Positions 1 to 7,433 of a stretch of DNA of 14,901 bases are shown one piece after another. A program made the translations under genes and the position numbers. Source of the DNA: an uncultured Candidatus Saccharibacteria bacterium (GTDB lineage Bacteria > Patescibacteriota > Saccharimonadia > Saccharimonadales > Saccharimonadaceae). Position 1 is the stretch's first letter; each line of letters starts with the position of its first letter. Under the pieces are notes generated by a model. It was not told the origin of the DNA, made no database searches, and worked only from the letters and a program-made list of their open reading frames with translations. The stretch is taken from positions 1-14,901 of the forward strand of contig CALIJO010000062.1 in assembly GCA_938017655.1 (NCBI GenBank). The letters are read 5' to 3'.

Positions 1-19
1 AAGAGCTACCTTATTTTTA
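1..19 (+). terminator. Probable 3' arm and U-tract of an upstream terminator (cut by window edge)
   Basis: Bases 9-22 are identical to bases 6707-6720, which are the 3' arm and U-tract of the clear terminator after rpsH. The left arm would lie outside the window, so this is an inference. It suggests that a separate upstream transcription unit ends here and that the rplC operon starts fresh. Confidence 0.35.
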
Positions 20-60
20 TGCAAGATTTTGTTGCAAAGGTGCTGAGCTATTACGCGACC

Positions 61-89
61 TTGATAATCTGTGTCATTTGTGGTAAAAT
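61..89 (+). promoter_or_regulatory. Promoter of the rplC operon (extended -10)
   Basis: TTGATA (61-66), a 17-base spacer and TAAAAT (84-89), with a TGG directly before the -10 (TGn extended -10). Transcription would begin near position 96 and leave a leader of about 155 nt before rplC. The same TGnTAAAAT element recurs at 6718-6726 and 10557-10565. Confidence 0.7.
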
Positions 90-125
90 CATCTTTGTAA
101 GTTTATCAAGGTGACATTTGAAGAA

Positions 126-219
126 CTAGACAATTAAGGAAAGCCACTTTTTTTCCAACTGTAATATTTTTTAATATAGGCCAAACAGAGAAAAAAGTCG
201 GAACTGCCTTACTGTCTAG
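126..219 (+). promoter_or_regulatory. Structured 5' leader of the rplC operon, candidate autoregulatory RNA
   Basis: CTAGACA (126-132) is fully complementary to TGTCTAG (213-219). The helix continues after a small internal loop with TAAGG (135-139) against CCTTA (207-211). Inside it, C plus six Ts (147-153) can pair with AAAAAAG (191-197). The outer stem closes about 20 bases before the rplC ribosome-binding purines. Ribosomal protein operons are often controlled by such leaders (E. coli L4 binds the S10 leader), but this one does not match a leader I can name, so its regulatory role is inferred. Confidence 0.45.
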
Positions 220-252
220 CTAATAGAGTGTCTCCGTAAAGGAAAGGAAAAG

Positions 253-870
253 ATGAAAGTCATCCTCGGCACCAAAATTGGTATGACCCAAATCATCAGC
301 GAAGATGGTTTAGTGACCCCTGTTACTATCCTTCAAGCTGGACCAGCCACAGTGACTCAGATAAAGACCGTCGAAACCGATGGTTATAATGCTGTGCAGC
401 TCGGTTACGGTAAGGGTAAGAATCTGAGCAAGTCGGTATCAGCTCACGTCAAAAAAGCTGGAGAAACATTAAGTCCTAAAATCTTAAAGGAATTTCGTAC
501 GGATTCCACCACGGATTTCAAATTAGGCGACGTATTTACGGTCGATAATTTTGAAATTGGAGACAAGGTTGCGGTTACTGGTATTTCGAAGGGTAAAGGA
601 TTTGCTGGTACTGTCAAACGTTGGAACTTCCAAGAGTCACGCAATACCCACGGCTTCAAGGGCGATATTCGTAAAGTCGGTTCTATCGGCTCGATGTATC
701 CTCAAAAAGTTTTCAAGGGTAAGCGCATGCCAGGTCGCATGGGCCACGATCAAGTTACTGTGAAGAATCTTGTCGTTGCTTATATCGATAAGGAAAACAA
801 CATCCTCGGTCTTAAGGGCGCCGTCCCAGGACCAAAGAAAGGTATCGTAACTGTGGAGGGAAAGGAGTAA
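253..870 (+). CDS. rplC: 50S ribosomal protein L3 (uL3)
   Basis: A 205-residue protein of the large subunit that helps start 23S rRNA folding and reaches toward the peptidyl transferase centre. The uL3 start MKVILGTKIGMTQ is clear, as are GKGFAGTVKRW (114-124) and the signature QKVFKGKRMPGRMG (151-164). Length is typical for the family. A purine-rich run of AAAGGAAAGGAAAAG ends directly at the ATG, and no other start competes. It is the first gene of the transcription unit; S10, which precedes L3 in most bacteria, is not upstream. One base separates it from rplD. Confidence 0.98.
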   Translation: MKVILGTKIGMTQIISEDGLVTPVTILQAGPATVTQIKTVETDGYNAVQLGYGKGKNLSKSVSAHVKKAGETLSPKILKEFRTDSTTDFKLGDVFTVDNFEIGDKVAVTGISKGKGFAGTVKRWNFQESRNTHGFKGDIRKVGSIGSMYPQKVFKGKRMPGRMGHDQVTVKNLVVAYIDKENNILGLKGAVPGPKKGIVTVEGKE

Positions 871-871
871 T

Positions 872-1474
872 ATGGCAGATTTAAATCCAGAAATCTTCAA
901 TCTCGAAGTTACTAATCACGAATTGATTAAATTAGCTTACGATGCATATCTTGCTAACTCACGTAGCTCACACGCTAAAACTTTGAAGCGTGGCGAAGTT
1001 CGCGGTGGTGGTAAGAAGCCATGGAAGCAAAAAGGAACTGGTCGTGCTCGTTTCGGCTCTACCCGTAACCCTATCTGGCGCCATGGTGGTGTAGCTGGCG
1101 GCCGTACTGGCAACGAAAACTTCACCAAGAATCTCTCAAGAAACGCTAAGAAAGTTGCAGTTATGCAAGCTCTCTCTATCAAGAATACCGATAAGAGCAT
1201 CATTACTATCGATTCTCTCGGTATCAAAGATGGTAAAGTTAAAGAAGTCTTAGCTACTCTTAAGAAAAATGGTATTACCTCAGAAAACACGCTGATCGTA
1301 GTTCCAGAGAAAGATGCTTTAACTCTACGTGCAACCAACAACCTCGACTTCGTCAAAGTTGTTCGCCCTACATTCCTCAATGTCTTCGACATCATGAATG
1401 CAGACAAAATCGTTCTCGTAAAGGATTCAGAGTCTCAACTCGAAAACTGGTTAATCGGAAAGGAGAATGCATAA
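872..1474 (+). CDS. rplD: 50S ribosomal protein L4 (uL4)
   Basis: A 200-residue protein whose long loop lines the exit tunnel. The loop signature RGGGKKPWKQKGTGRAR is at 44-60, followed by WRHGG (69-73). The next stretch, VAGGRTGNENF, differs from the usual VTFAARP or VVFGPxPRD type seen in many bacteria, which is modest divergence near the tunnel tip. In E. coli L4 also represses its own operon by binding the leader and could do so here, though that is untested. AAAGGAG at 861-867 sets the start. The stop overlaps the rplW start (TAATG). Confidence 0.98.
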   Translation: MADLNPEIFNLEVTNHELIKLAYDAYLANSRSSHAKTLKRGEVRGGGKKPWKQKGTGRARFGSTRNPIWRHGGVAGGRTGNENFTKNLSRNAKKVAVMQALSIKNTDKSIITIDSLGIKDGKVKEVLATLKKNGITSENTLIVVPEKDALTLRATNNLDFVKVVRPTFLNVFDIMNADKIVLVKDSESQLENWLIGKENA

Positions 1475-1785
1475 TGCTACTTATTCCTCGAAGAACCGAA
1501 AAGGCTTACGCCGAACAAAGTAAATCTACTTATATCTTTAATGTTCCTGCTGACACTTCCAAGCTCGCTGTAGCTAAGGCTGTCGCTGAACAATACAATG
1601 TCACCGTCAAAGATATCCGTATTCTTACTCGTAAGGGTAAAGCGACCCGCTTTTCAAAGGGTAAACACGCCTATCCAGGCACAACATATCGTCGCGACCG
1701 CAAGTATGCTTATGTCGCACTTGCTGAGGGTAACAAAATCCGCGTCTTCGACGAAGAAACTGTTGAGGAAGGAGATAAAAAATAA
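1474..1785 (+). CDS. rplW: 50S ribosomal protein L23 (uL23)
   Basis: A 103-residue protein at the tunnel exit, where trigger factor and SRP dock in bacteria. The N-terminus reads LLIPRRTEKAYAEQ, matching the usual P-x-x-TEK start, and the family ending with KKAYVxL is seen here as KYAYVALAEG. The basic loop around 50-70 (TRKGKATRFSKGKHAYPG) is typical. AAAGGAG at 1459-1465 precedes the ATG. Both ends overlap neighbours through TAATG, which suggests translational coupling with L4 and L2. Confidence 0.97.
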   Translation: MLLIPRRTEKAYAEQSKSTYIFNVPADTSKLAVAKAVAEQYNVTVKDIRILTRKGKATRFSKGKHAYPGTTYRRDRKYAYVALAEGNKIRVFDEETVEEGDKK

Positions 1786-2621
1786 TGAGCATTAAAGCTT
1801 ATCGTCCTACTACTCCTGCTCAGCGCCAGAAGACTACTCAGGATTTTGATCAAATTACGACCAGAAAACCGCTCAAGTCTCTCTTGAAGGCCAAAAAGCA
1901 GAATGCAGGTAAAAACAACCAAGGACGCATTACTGTTCGTCACCGTGGTGGTGGTGTAAAGAGACACTATCGTATTCTTACTCACAACCTTCCACAAGGT
2001 AAGACCTACGAAGTTATGGAAATCGAGTACGATCCAAACCGTAGCGCTCGTATTGCTCGTATCAAAGACGAAAACAATAACTTCCATTACGTACTTGCTG
2101 ATTCCAAGATGTTTAAGGGTAAGAAATTCCAAACTGGTGCAGAAGCTCCAATCGAAGAATCTAACCGCTTAGCTCTTGATCTAATCCCAGTCGGTACTAT
2201 GGTTTATGCTATCGAGCTAACTCCAGGTCGTGGTGCTCAAATGGCCCGCTCCGCTGGTGCATCTGCTCAACTTATGGCAAAAGAAAACGGCTATGCCACT
2301 CTTCGTATGCCATCTGGTGAAGTTCGCAAAGTTCTCGCAACTTGTGAAGCTTCCATCGGTGTAGTTGGTAACCTCCAACACCAAAACATCAAGATTGGTG
2401 CTGCTGGTCGTACTCGCCGTAAAGGTATCCGTCCAAGTGTCCGTGGTGTTGTTATGAACGCTACAGATCACCCACACGGTGGTGGTGACGGTGGTCGTCA
2501 CGGTACCGGTAAAGCTCCTCGTACTCCATGGGGTCAGCTCACTCTCGGTTTCCGCACTCGTCACAATAAGAAAACTAATAAAATGATCGTGCGTAGTCGT
2601 CACGAAGGAAAGAGGAAATAA
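1785..2621 (+). CDS. rplB: 50S ribosomal protein L2 (uL2)
   Basis: A 278-residue universal protein needed for subunit joining and for peptidyl transferase structure. Motifs seen include GRITVRHRGGG (48-57), an OB/SH3-type core, VRGVVMN (219-225) and DHPHGGG (228-234), which contains the conserved functional histidine. The basic C-terminal tail ends in SRHEGKRK. Length matches the family (about 275). It starts on the last base of the rplW stop and is followed by rpsS after three bases. Confidence 0.99.
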   Translation: MSIKAYRPTTPAQRQKTTQDFDQITTRKPLKSLLKAKKQNAGKNNQGRITVRHRGGGVKRHYRILTHNLPQGKTYEVMEIEYDPNRSARIARIKDENNNFHYVLADSKMFKGKKFQTGAEAPIEESNRLALDLIPVGTMVYAIELTPGRGAQMARSAGASAQLMAKENGYATLRMPSGEVRKVLATCEASIGVVGNLQHQNIKIGAAGRTRRKGIRPSVRGVVMNATDHPHGGGDGGRHGTGKAPRTPWGQLTLGFRTRHNKKTNKMIVRSRHEGKRK

Positions 2622-2624
2622 TCT

Positions 2625-2906
2625 ATGTCTCGTAGCCTTAAAAAAGGTCCATTCGTGGATTTTAAACTCGAAAAGAAGATCAAAGCTCTCTCCGCTGAAG
2701 ATCGCACCGTGATTAAAACCTGGGCTCGCCACTCTACCATCTTCCCAGAAATGGTTGGTCGCACTGTCGCTGTTCACAACGGCAAAGTCCACGTTCCAGT
2801 CTTCGTTTCCGAAAATATGGTCGGACACAAGCTTGGTGAATTTGCTCCAACTCGCAAGTTCAAACGCCATGGTGGTAAAAAAGCTGATGTAAAGGGAGGT
2901 AAATAA
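2625..2906 (+). CDS. rpsS: 30S ribosomal protein S19 (uS19)
   Basis: A 93-residue protein of the 30S head that contacts S13 and the A-site tRNA region. The canonical MSRSLKKGPFVD start is present, with GRTVAVHNGKVHVPVFVSENMVGHKLGEF-type sequence through residues 47-75 and the basic RKFKRHG near the end. Length is normal. The stop codon shares a base with the rplV start, preceded by AGGGAGG at about 2894-2900. Confidence 0.98.
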   Translation: MSRSLKKGPFVDFKLEKKIKALSAEDRTVIKTWARHSTIFPEMVGRTVAVHNGKVHVPVFVSENMVGHKLGEFAPTRKFKRHGGKKADVKGGK

Positions 2907-3286
2907 TGTCCACTCATTTTGCACACGCTTATATTAAAGGTGTAGATTCTATGCCACGCAAGACCAATGTTGTCGCTAGCCTCGTTCGCGATCGCTACGT
3001 CGCCGACGCTCTTGTGATCCTAGAACACACTCCACGCCGCGCTGCACGTCCAGTCATGAAGGCCATTGATTCTGCCAAAGCTAATCTCATTAACTCTGGT
3101 GTTTCAATTGATCCAAAGACTATCCGCATCGCTCGTATCTCTGTTACTGCTGGTACTCGCATCCGCCGTTTTGTTCCTGCATCACGCGGTCGCGCCCTTC
3201 CATTTGAGAAGATTAGCAGCAACATCTTCGTTGAAGTAGCTGGCGAAGAAAAAGCTAAAAAAGAATCAGCTAAGGAGGACAAGTAA
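2906..3286 (+). CDS. rplV: 50S ribosomal protein L22 (uL22)
   Basis: A 126-residue protein of the exit tunnel. Family features are the helix around RKTNVVASLVRDRYVADAL, the segment TPRRAARPVMKAIDSAKAN and the tunnel-lining beta-hairpin region TRIRRFVPASRGRA (94-107). The C-terminal tail is rich in lysine and glutamate (EEKAKKESAKEDK). An internal ATG (2951) would cut the family's conserved N-terminus, so the first ATG after AGGGAGG is preferred. It overlaps rpsS and rpsC through TAATG junctions. Confidence 0.97.
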   Translation: MSTHFAHAYIKGVDSMPRKTNVVASLVRDRYVADALVILEHTPRRAARPVMKAIDSAKANLINSGVSIDPKTIRIARISVTAGTRIRRFVPASRGRALPFEKISSNIFVEVAGEEKAKKESAKEDK

Positions 3287-3912
3287 TGGGTCAAAAAGTA
3301 AACCCGGTTTCTTATCGCCTTCAAATCAGTAAAGATTGGGCCTCCAAATGGTTCACCAAGAACACTGATTTCAAAAAATGGTTAATCGAAGACGTCAAGA
3401 TCCGCGAGACTATTGAAAACCGCTTCAAAGCTCGCCCAACCATTGCCCGCATCGAAATCGAACGCACCGACAACCTTACCACGGTTACTATCCGTACCGC
3501 CAAGGCTGGTGCAGTTATCGGCAAACAAGGTGCTGGTATTAATGAATTAAAGAAAGAATTGGAAAAATTCGTTTCTCAACCAATCCGCCTCAATGTGGAA
3601 GAAGTTAAGAAACCTGAATTATCCGCCAAGCTCGTTGCTGAAAATATCGGTTTCCAACTTGGTAAGCGTATGAACTTCCGCCGTGCCGTCAAGATGGCTA
3701 CTCAGTCTACCATGGCCGCAGGTGCTAAAGGTGTTCGTGTCGAAGTTTCTGGTCGTCTTAATGGCGCCGAAATGTCTCGCCGTGAGAAATTCATCGAGGG
3801 TTCAGTTCCTCTACACACTCTCCGCGCTGACATCGATTTCCACTGTCATCACGCTCCAACCATCGCCGGTATCGTAGGTGTCAAGGTTTGGATTTATAAG
3901 GGAGAAAAATAA
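3286..3912 (+). CDS. rpsC: 30S ribosomal protein S3 (uS3)
   Basis: A 208-residue protein at the mRNA entry channel. It begins MGQKVNPVSYRLQ and carries a type II KH domain with GAVIGKQGAGI at 75-85. The C-terminal domain ends HHAPTIAGIVGVKVWIYKGEK with no extra tail, so it is shorter than E. coli S3 (233) but within the bacterial range. A strong AAGGAGG lies before the start, which overlaps the rplV stop. Confidence 0.98.
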   Translation: MGQKVNPVSYRLQISKDWASKWFTKNTDFKKWLIEDVKIRETIENRFKARPTIARIEIERTDNLTTVTIRTAKAGAVIGKQGAGINELKKELEKFVSQPIRLNVEEVKKPELSAKLVAENIGFQLGKRMNFRRAVKMATQSTMAAGAKGVRVEVSGRLNGAEMSRREKFIEGSVPLHTLRADIDFHCHHAPTIAGIVGVKVWIYKGEK

Positions 3913-3914
3913 AT

Positions 3915-4334
3915 ATGGCTATTTTACTTCCAAGTCGCGTTGCGCACCGTAAGGTTAGAAAAGGCAAAAACGATGGCGTAGCTACTCGCTGCAACACCGT
4001 AGCATTTGGTGAATTTGGTCTCATGTCTCTCGACAATGAACGCATCAATTCCCGCCAAATCGAGGCTGCCCGTCAAGCTATTACCCGCTACATTAAGCGT
4101 GGTGGTAAAATTTGGATCCGCATCTTCCCACACACCCCTGTCACCAAGAAACCTCTTGATGTGAAAATGGGCTCTGGTAAAGGTGAACCACAATTTTACG
4201 TAGCTAAAGTTAAAACTGGTACTGTGATGTTCGAAATGGCTGAAGTCACTGAAGAACAGGCAAAAGAAGCACTTCGTCTTGCCTCTCACAAGCTTCCAGT
4301 ACGTTGTAAATTTGTAAGGAAAGGTGAAATTTAA
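3915..4334 (+). CDS. rplP: 50S ribosomal protein L16 (uL16)
   Basis: A 139-residue protein near the A-site tRNA elbow. Signature sequences are SRQIEAARQAITRYIKRGGKIWIRIFP (46-72) and MGSGKG (85-90). The residue before MGSGKG is Lys84, where many bacteria, including E. coli, have arginine (hydroxylated there by YcfD). Two bases separate it from rpsC and rpmC follows after two bases. Confidence 0.98.
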   Translation: MAILLPSRVAHRKVRKGKNDGVATRCNTVAFGEFGLMSLDNERINSRQIEAARQAITRYIKRGGKIWIRIFPHTPVTKKPLDVKMGSGKGEPQFYVAKVKTGTVMFEMAEVTEEQAKEALRLASHKLPVRCKFVRKGEI

Positions 4335-4336
4335 TC

Positions 4337-4516
4337 ATGGCTGATAAGAAAACTGAAACCGCCAAGGTTAAAACCGTCGCTGAGTTAAAGCAAGAGCTTC
4401 TCGAAGCTAAGCGTGGACTCTACGAAGGTACCTTGCAAAATCCACATCGTATCAAAGCTTTGCGTAAAGAAATCGCAAAAGCACTAACTTTAATTAATCA
4501 AGGAAAGGGAGCCTAA
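4337..4516 (+). CDS. rpmC: 50S ribosomal protein L29 (uL29)
   Basis: A 59-residue two-helix protein at the tunnel exit beside L23. It starts MADKKTETAKVKTVAELKQE and continues with the family pattern LLEAKRGLYEGTLQNPHRIK and KALRKEIAKALTLINQ. The sequence is in the expected slot between L16 and S17. The N-terminus is slightly extended before the usual ELR/ELK start. AAGGAAAGG sits upstream, overlapping the end of rplP. Confidence 0.96.
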   Translation: MADKKTETAKVKTVAELKQELLEAKRGLYEGTLQNPHRIKALRKEIAKALTLINQGKGA

Positions 4517-4518
4517 GT

Positions 4519-4818
4519 ATGGCAAAAACACTTCAAGGAGTAGTTACCTCTGATAAGCGCGATAAGACCATCACCGTCTCCATTACCAGCCGTGAAACTC
4601 ATCCACTTTATCACAAGCAGTACTCACACACCCGTAAGTACACCGCTCATGATGAAGCAAATGAGGCTAAGCTTGGTGATAAGGTTGAGATCATCGCCTG
4701 CCGTCCTTACTCAAAGACTTGTACCTATAAACTCGTCAAAATTCTTGAAAAATCCCACGATTCAGTCGAACTTAAAGCTGAAGTTAGTGGTGACCTAGAA
4801 GAAGGAGAGGAAAACTAA
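4519..4818 (+). CDS. rpsQ: 30S ribosomal protein S17 (uS17)
   Basis: A 99-residue OB-fold protein that binds 16S rRNA early in 30S assembly. MAKTLQGVVTSDKRDKTITV is the family start, followed by HPLYHKQYSHTRKYTAHDEAN and GDKVEIIACRPYSKTCTYKLVKI. It is longer than E. coli S17 (84) because of an acidic C-terminal tail ending GDLEEGEEN. AAGGGAG precedes the start, and rplN begins one base after its stop. Confidence 0.97.
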   Translation: MAKTLQGVVTSDKRDKTITVSITSRETHPLYHKQYSHTRKYTAHDEANEAKLGDKVEIIACRPYSKTCTYKLVKILEKSHDSVELKAEVSGDLEEGEEN

Positions 4819-4819
4819 G

Positions 4820-5188
4820 ATGATTCAACAGGAAACTAGATTAGCTGTCGCAGATAACAGCGGAGCCAAGGAACTTGGCGTAATCCGTGTCCTCGGTGGA
4901 ACTCGCGCTCGTTACGCTCGTGTTGGTGACATTGTCACCGCCAGCGTAAAGGACGCATCTCCTACAGGCAATATTAAGAAAAAAGCAGTAGTTCGTGCCG
5001 TTATCGTTCGTACTCGTGGTCAAATTCGCCGTGCTGATGGTTCTACCATCCGCTTCGACGACAATGCCGCCGTGATCGTTAACGACGACAAAACTCCAAA
5101 AGGTACCCGTGTCTTCGGACCAGTCCCACGTGAGCTTCGTGAACTCGGCTTCAACAAGATTATCAGTTTAGCACCGGAGGTTCTATAA
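4820..5188 (+). CDS. rplN: 50S ribosomal protein L14 (uL14)
   Basis: A 122-residue protein on the subunit interface, near the GTPase-factor site. The family motif MIQQETRLAVADNSGAKEL opens it, with IRRADGSTIRFDDNAAVIVN at 69-88 and the ending PVPRELRELGFNKIISLAPEVL. The length equals the usual 122-123 residues. GAAGGAGAGG lies just upstream. Confidence 0.98.
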   Translation: MIQQETRLAVADNSGAKELGVIRVLGGTRARYARVGDIVTASVKDASPTGNIKKKAVVRAVIVRTRGQIRRADGSTIRFDDNAAVIVNDDKTPKGTRVFGPVPRELRELGFNKIISLAPEVL

Positions 5189-5189
5189 T

Positions 5190-5417
5190 ATGGCACAGAA
5201 TTTGAAATCTGGCGATATGGTAAAAATCATTGCCGGCGACCACAAGGGTCAGACTGGTAAAATCGTCAAAATGGATCGTGCCGCTCACAAAGCGATGATC
5301 GAAGGTATCGGCATTCGCGAGCGTCACATCAAAGCCACTCAATTTAATCCAAAGGGTGGTAAGAAAGATATTCACGTCGGTATCGATCTTTCCAATCTTA
5401 AGAAAGAAGGGAAATAA
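5190..5417 (+). CDS. rplX: 50S ribosomal protein L24 (uL24), short form
   Basis: A 75-residue assembly-initiator protein. The KOW motif is GDMVKIIAGDHKGQTGKIVK (8-27), followed by the family segment GIGIRERHIKATQFNPKGGKKDIHVGIDLSNL. E. coli L24 has 104 residues, so the C-terminal beta extension is missing or cut here. The reading frame is intact and the gene is tightly spaced (one base from rplN, two from rplE), so this looks like a natural short form rather than damage. Confidence 0.95.
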   Translation: MAQNLKSGDMVKIIAGDHKGQTGKIVKMDRAAHKAMIEGIGIRERHIKATQFNPKGGKKDIHVGIDLSNLKKEGK

Positions 5418-5419
5418 TC

Positions 5420-5989
5420 ATGGCTGAATATACCCCACGTTTGAAAGTCTTATACCAAGACAAAATCGTAAAAGACCTAGAAAAAGAGCTTAATATCAAG
5501 AACATCAACCAAGTTCCAAAGCTTGAAAAAGTGATCGTATCTTGTGGTGTTGGTAAAAAGCGTGAAGATAAGCACTACACTGAAACCGTAGCCCTTACTC
5601 TTGCTAAAATTACCGGTCAAGCTTCCACCTCTAGACTAGCAAAGAAATCTATTGCTACCTTCAAGATTCGTAAAGGTATGGGCGCCCCAGTTGGTTACCT
5701 CACTACTTTGCGTAACGACAAGATGTATGAATTCGTTGACCGCTTCATTAATATTGCTTTGCCACACGTTCGTGATTTCCACGGCGTACCTAGCAAATCT
5801 TTTGATGAACAAGGCAACTACTCAGTCGGTCTTAAAGAGCAAACCGTTTTCCCAGAAATTACCTTCGAAGACGCATCAGTTCTTCACGGCCTTGAGATCA
5901 CTTTCATCATCAAGAACGGTTCTAAAGAAGCTAGCCGTAAATTATTAGAGGCATTTGGTATGCCATTCGAGAAAAAGGAGAACAAATAA
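5420..5989 (+). CDS. rplE: 50S ribosomal protein L5 (uL5)
   Basis: A 189-residue 5S rRNA-binding protein of the central protuberance. Characteristic stretches are QVPKLEKVIVSCGVG (31-45), ITGQ with KKSIATFKIRKGMGAPVGYLTTLR (75-98) and the C-terminal FPEITFED. It is slightly longer than E. coli L5 (179). AAAGAAGGG precedes the ATG. Its end is followed after one base by rpsN. Confidence 0.98.
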   Translation: MAEYTPRLKVLYQDKIVKDLEKELNIKNINQVPKLEKVIVSCGVGKKREDKHYTETVALTLAKITGQASTSRLAKKSIATFKIRKGMGAPVGYLTTLRNDKMYEFVDRFINIALPHVRDFHGVPSKSFDEQGNYSVGLKEQTVFPEITFEDASVLHGLEITFIIKNGSKEASRKLLEAFGMPFEKKENK

Positions 5990-5990
5990 C

Positions 5991-6260
5991 ATGGCCAAAA
6001 AGTCTGCAGTACTCCGTGACCTCAAGCGTCAAAAATTGTACGATAAGTACAAAGCAAAGCGTGCTGAACTTAAAGCCGCTGGCGACCTCGAAGGTCTTCA
6101 GAAGCTACCAAAAAATTCCAGCCCAACTAGGTTAAAAAATCGTGATATGCTCGACGGTCGTCCACGCGGTTACATGCGCCGCTTCGGTCTTAGCCGTATT
6201 AGCTTCCGCGAAAAAGCAAGCAAGGGTGAAATCCCTGGTGTAACAAAGAGTAGCTGGTAG
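5991..6260 (+). CDS. rpsN: 30S ribosomal protein S14 (uS14), zinc-free long type
   Basis: An 89-residue protein of the 30S head. It has no cysteines, so it is the C-minus form without the zinc ribbon. The conserved C-terminal part reads GRPRGYMRRFGLSRISFREKA followed by KGEIPGVTKSSW. The ATG at 5991 follows AAAAAGGAG and gives the standard MAKKS start. An upstream in-frame start at 5955 lies inside rplE and is not used in this call. Confidence 0.97.
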   Translation: MAKKSAVLRDLKRQKLYDKYKAKRAELKAAGDLEGLQKLPKNSSPTRLKNRDMLDGRPRGYMRRFGLSRISFREKASKGEIPGVTKSSW

Positions 6261-6272
6261 AAAGGATAAGAT

Positions 6273-6674
6273 ATGTCATTACAATCAACAGATCAAATTG
6301 CCGACCTTATCACTCGTATCCGCAATGCTATTCTCGTCAACAAAAACGAGATTGTTGTACCAACTTCTAAATTAAAGCTTGCTGTACTAGAAGGTCTCAA
6401 GAAAACCAAGTTTATCGCTGACTTCTCTATCGAAGAAGCAAAACCACGCAATTTCATTCACGTCTTGATCAATCAAGCTGACGAAATTGCTCGTATTAAC
6501 GAAATCACTAAGGTCAGTAAACCTGGTCGCCGTGTTTACACTTCCGCCGATGATCTTCCAAAGGTCAAATCCGGTCGTGGTGTCATCCTCGTCTCGACTT
6601 CAAAAGGTATCATGACTGGTGAGGAAGCTCGCAAGGCTCGCCTCGGTGGTGAAATCTTAGTCAAGGTTTGGTAA
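6273..6674 (+). CDS. rpsH: 30S ribosomal protein S8 (uS8)
   Basis: A 133-residue protein that binds helix 21 of 16S rRNA and in E. coli represses the spc operon. Family signatures are DQIADLITRIRNA (7-19), SKPGRRVY (86-93) and the end STSKGIMTGEEARKARLGGEILVKVW. The start follows AAAGGA at 6261-6266. It is the last gene before a strong terminator; L6 would normally follow directly, but 3.9 kb of other genes intervene. Confidence 0.98.
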   Translation: MSLQSTDQIADLITRIRNAILVNKNEIVVPTSKLKLAVLEGLKKTKFIADFSIEEAKPRNFIHVLINQADEIARINEITKVSKPGRRVYTSADDLPKVKSGRGVILVSTSKGIMTGEEARKARLGGEILVKVW

Positions 6675-6682
6675 TAAACTAG

Positions 6683-6717
6683 AAAAAATAAGGTCAGAAC
6701 CTCTGGCCTTATTTTTA
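6683..6717 (+). terminator. Rho-independent terminator after rpsH
   Basis: AATAAGGTCAGA (6687-6698) pairs with TCTGGCCTTATT (6702-6713) through one T-G wobble, with loop ACC, a run of As before and Ts after. This divides the S10-spc cluster into two transcription units. Confidence 0.88.
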
Positions 6718-6729
6718 TGCTAAAATTAA
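6715..6729 (+). promoter_or_regulatory. Extended -10 element and left copy of a 15-bp flanking repeat
   Basis: TTATGCTAAAATTAA contains TGC plus TAAAAT (6721-6726), a TGn extended -10. No convincing -35 is visible 17 bases upstream because the terminator hairpin lies there. It matches 14 of 15 bases of 10554-10568, the rplF promoter -10, so the two copies bracket the accessory block. It could drive the 6801 gene. Confidence 0.5.
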
Positions 6730-6800
6730 TTTGTATCTCGTCCGACGAATATGTACTTTAAGTTAGGACATCACATCTTTCAGGAAGAGAGGTGAATCCC

Positions 6801-7415
6801 ATGTTGCTCAGTAAAAAACAAATCTACGAGGACATCATGGCAGGCAAAATTAGAATAATCAATGCATGGTCTATTAAACATAGTATCCATCCGGATAATA
6901 AAACCCTTAATTTACCGATTTACTCCATTGTTAACGATTTAATAACCAAGCAAGTTGACGAGGCGGAAATTCCTGCTGGCTTCCATTTTCGGGGACTTAA
7001 GATTGCTACCCAATTGGAAATCCTTCAAGATCTAGACGTACTAAAAATCGAAAATCGTCGACATTCTAGACAACTTGACACTCCAGCCTATATTCGTCGT
7101 ATCAATTTTACGACGCTGGAAAAACGCCAAATTATCAAAAATCACGTGAGAAGAAGATCCTCTAAGTTCGTCGTCGATGCCTGTTTTGGCGATCCATTCC
7201 TAATCACTTTTGGTGGAGAAGAGATTCCGGTTTTAATTTTTAGCACCATGATTAACTACGCATTAAGTATCCAGATATCCATAGTTTACCCAGAGCTTTT
7301 CAATGATTTACCTCCAATACCACCCGAGCCAGTTAAACCCTACACCTTGCGACGAGAAAAAAGAAAGCTTACCTGGTTTCGGGACATCTTATCGGACCTA
7401 CGTCTCTGGTCTTAA
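6801..7415 (+). CDS. Uncharacterised soluble protein, first gene of the accessory block
   Basis: A 204-residue protein I do not recognise. The ATG at 6801 is chosen because GAGAGG (6787-6792) sits 8 bases before it; a GTG at 6792 is in frame but overlaps that sequence. The first 19 residues (MLLSKKQIYEDIMAGKIRI) resemble the start of dCTP deaminase/dUTPase-fold proteins (LSxxxI...GxIxI), but the usual SYDLR and catalytic HPG segments are not visible, so enzyme activity is not claimed. The middle has a basic stretch (KNHVRRRSSK, 113-122), then a moderately hydrophobic segment (143-163), a proline-rich linker PPIPPEPVKP (171-180) and a basic tail. No signal peptide is seen. A terminator follows. 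Confidence 0.75.
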   Translation: MLLSKKQIYEDIMAGKIRIINAWSIKHSIHPDNKTLNLPIYSIVNDLITKQVDEAEIPAGFHFRGLKIATQLEILQDLDVLKIENRRHSRQLDTPAYIRRINFTTLEKRQIIKNHVRRRSSKFVVDACFGDPFLITFGGEEIPVLIFSTMINYALSIQISIVYPELFNDLPPIPPEPVKPYTLRREKRKLTWFRDILSDLRLWS

Positions 7416-7433
7416 TCTAAACCAATCCTAACC

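Noticed and set aside
937..1407. 156-residue minus-strand open frame across rplD
   Set aside because: It is a shadow of rplD: no ribosome-binding site, no family-like sequence, and the + strand gene is certain.
2217..2924. 235-residue minus-strand open frame across rplB-rpsS
   Set aside because: Threonine/serine-rich shadow caused by biased codons of L2 and S19; no start signals.
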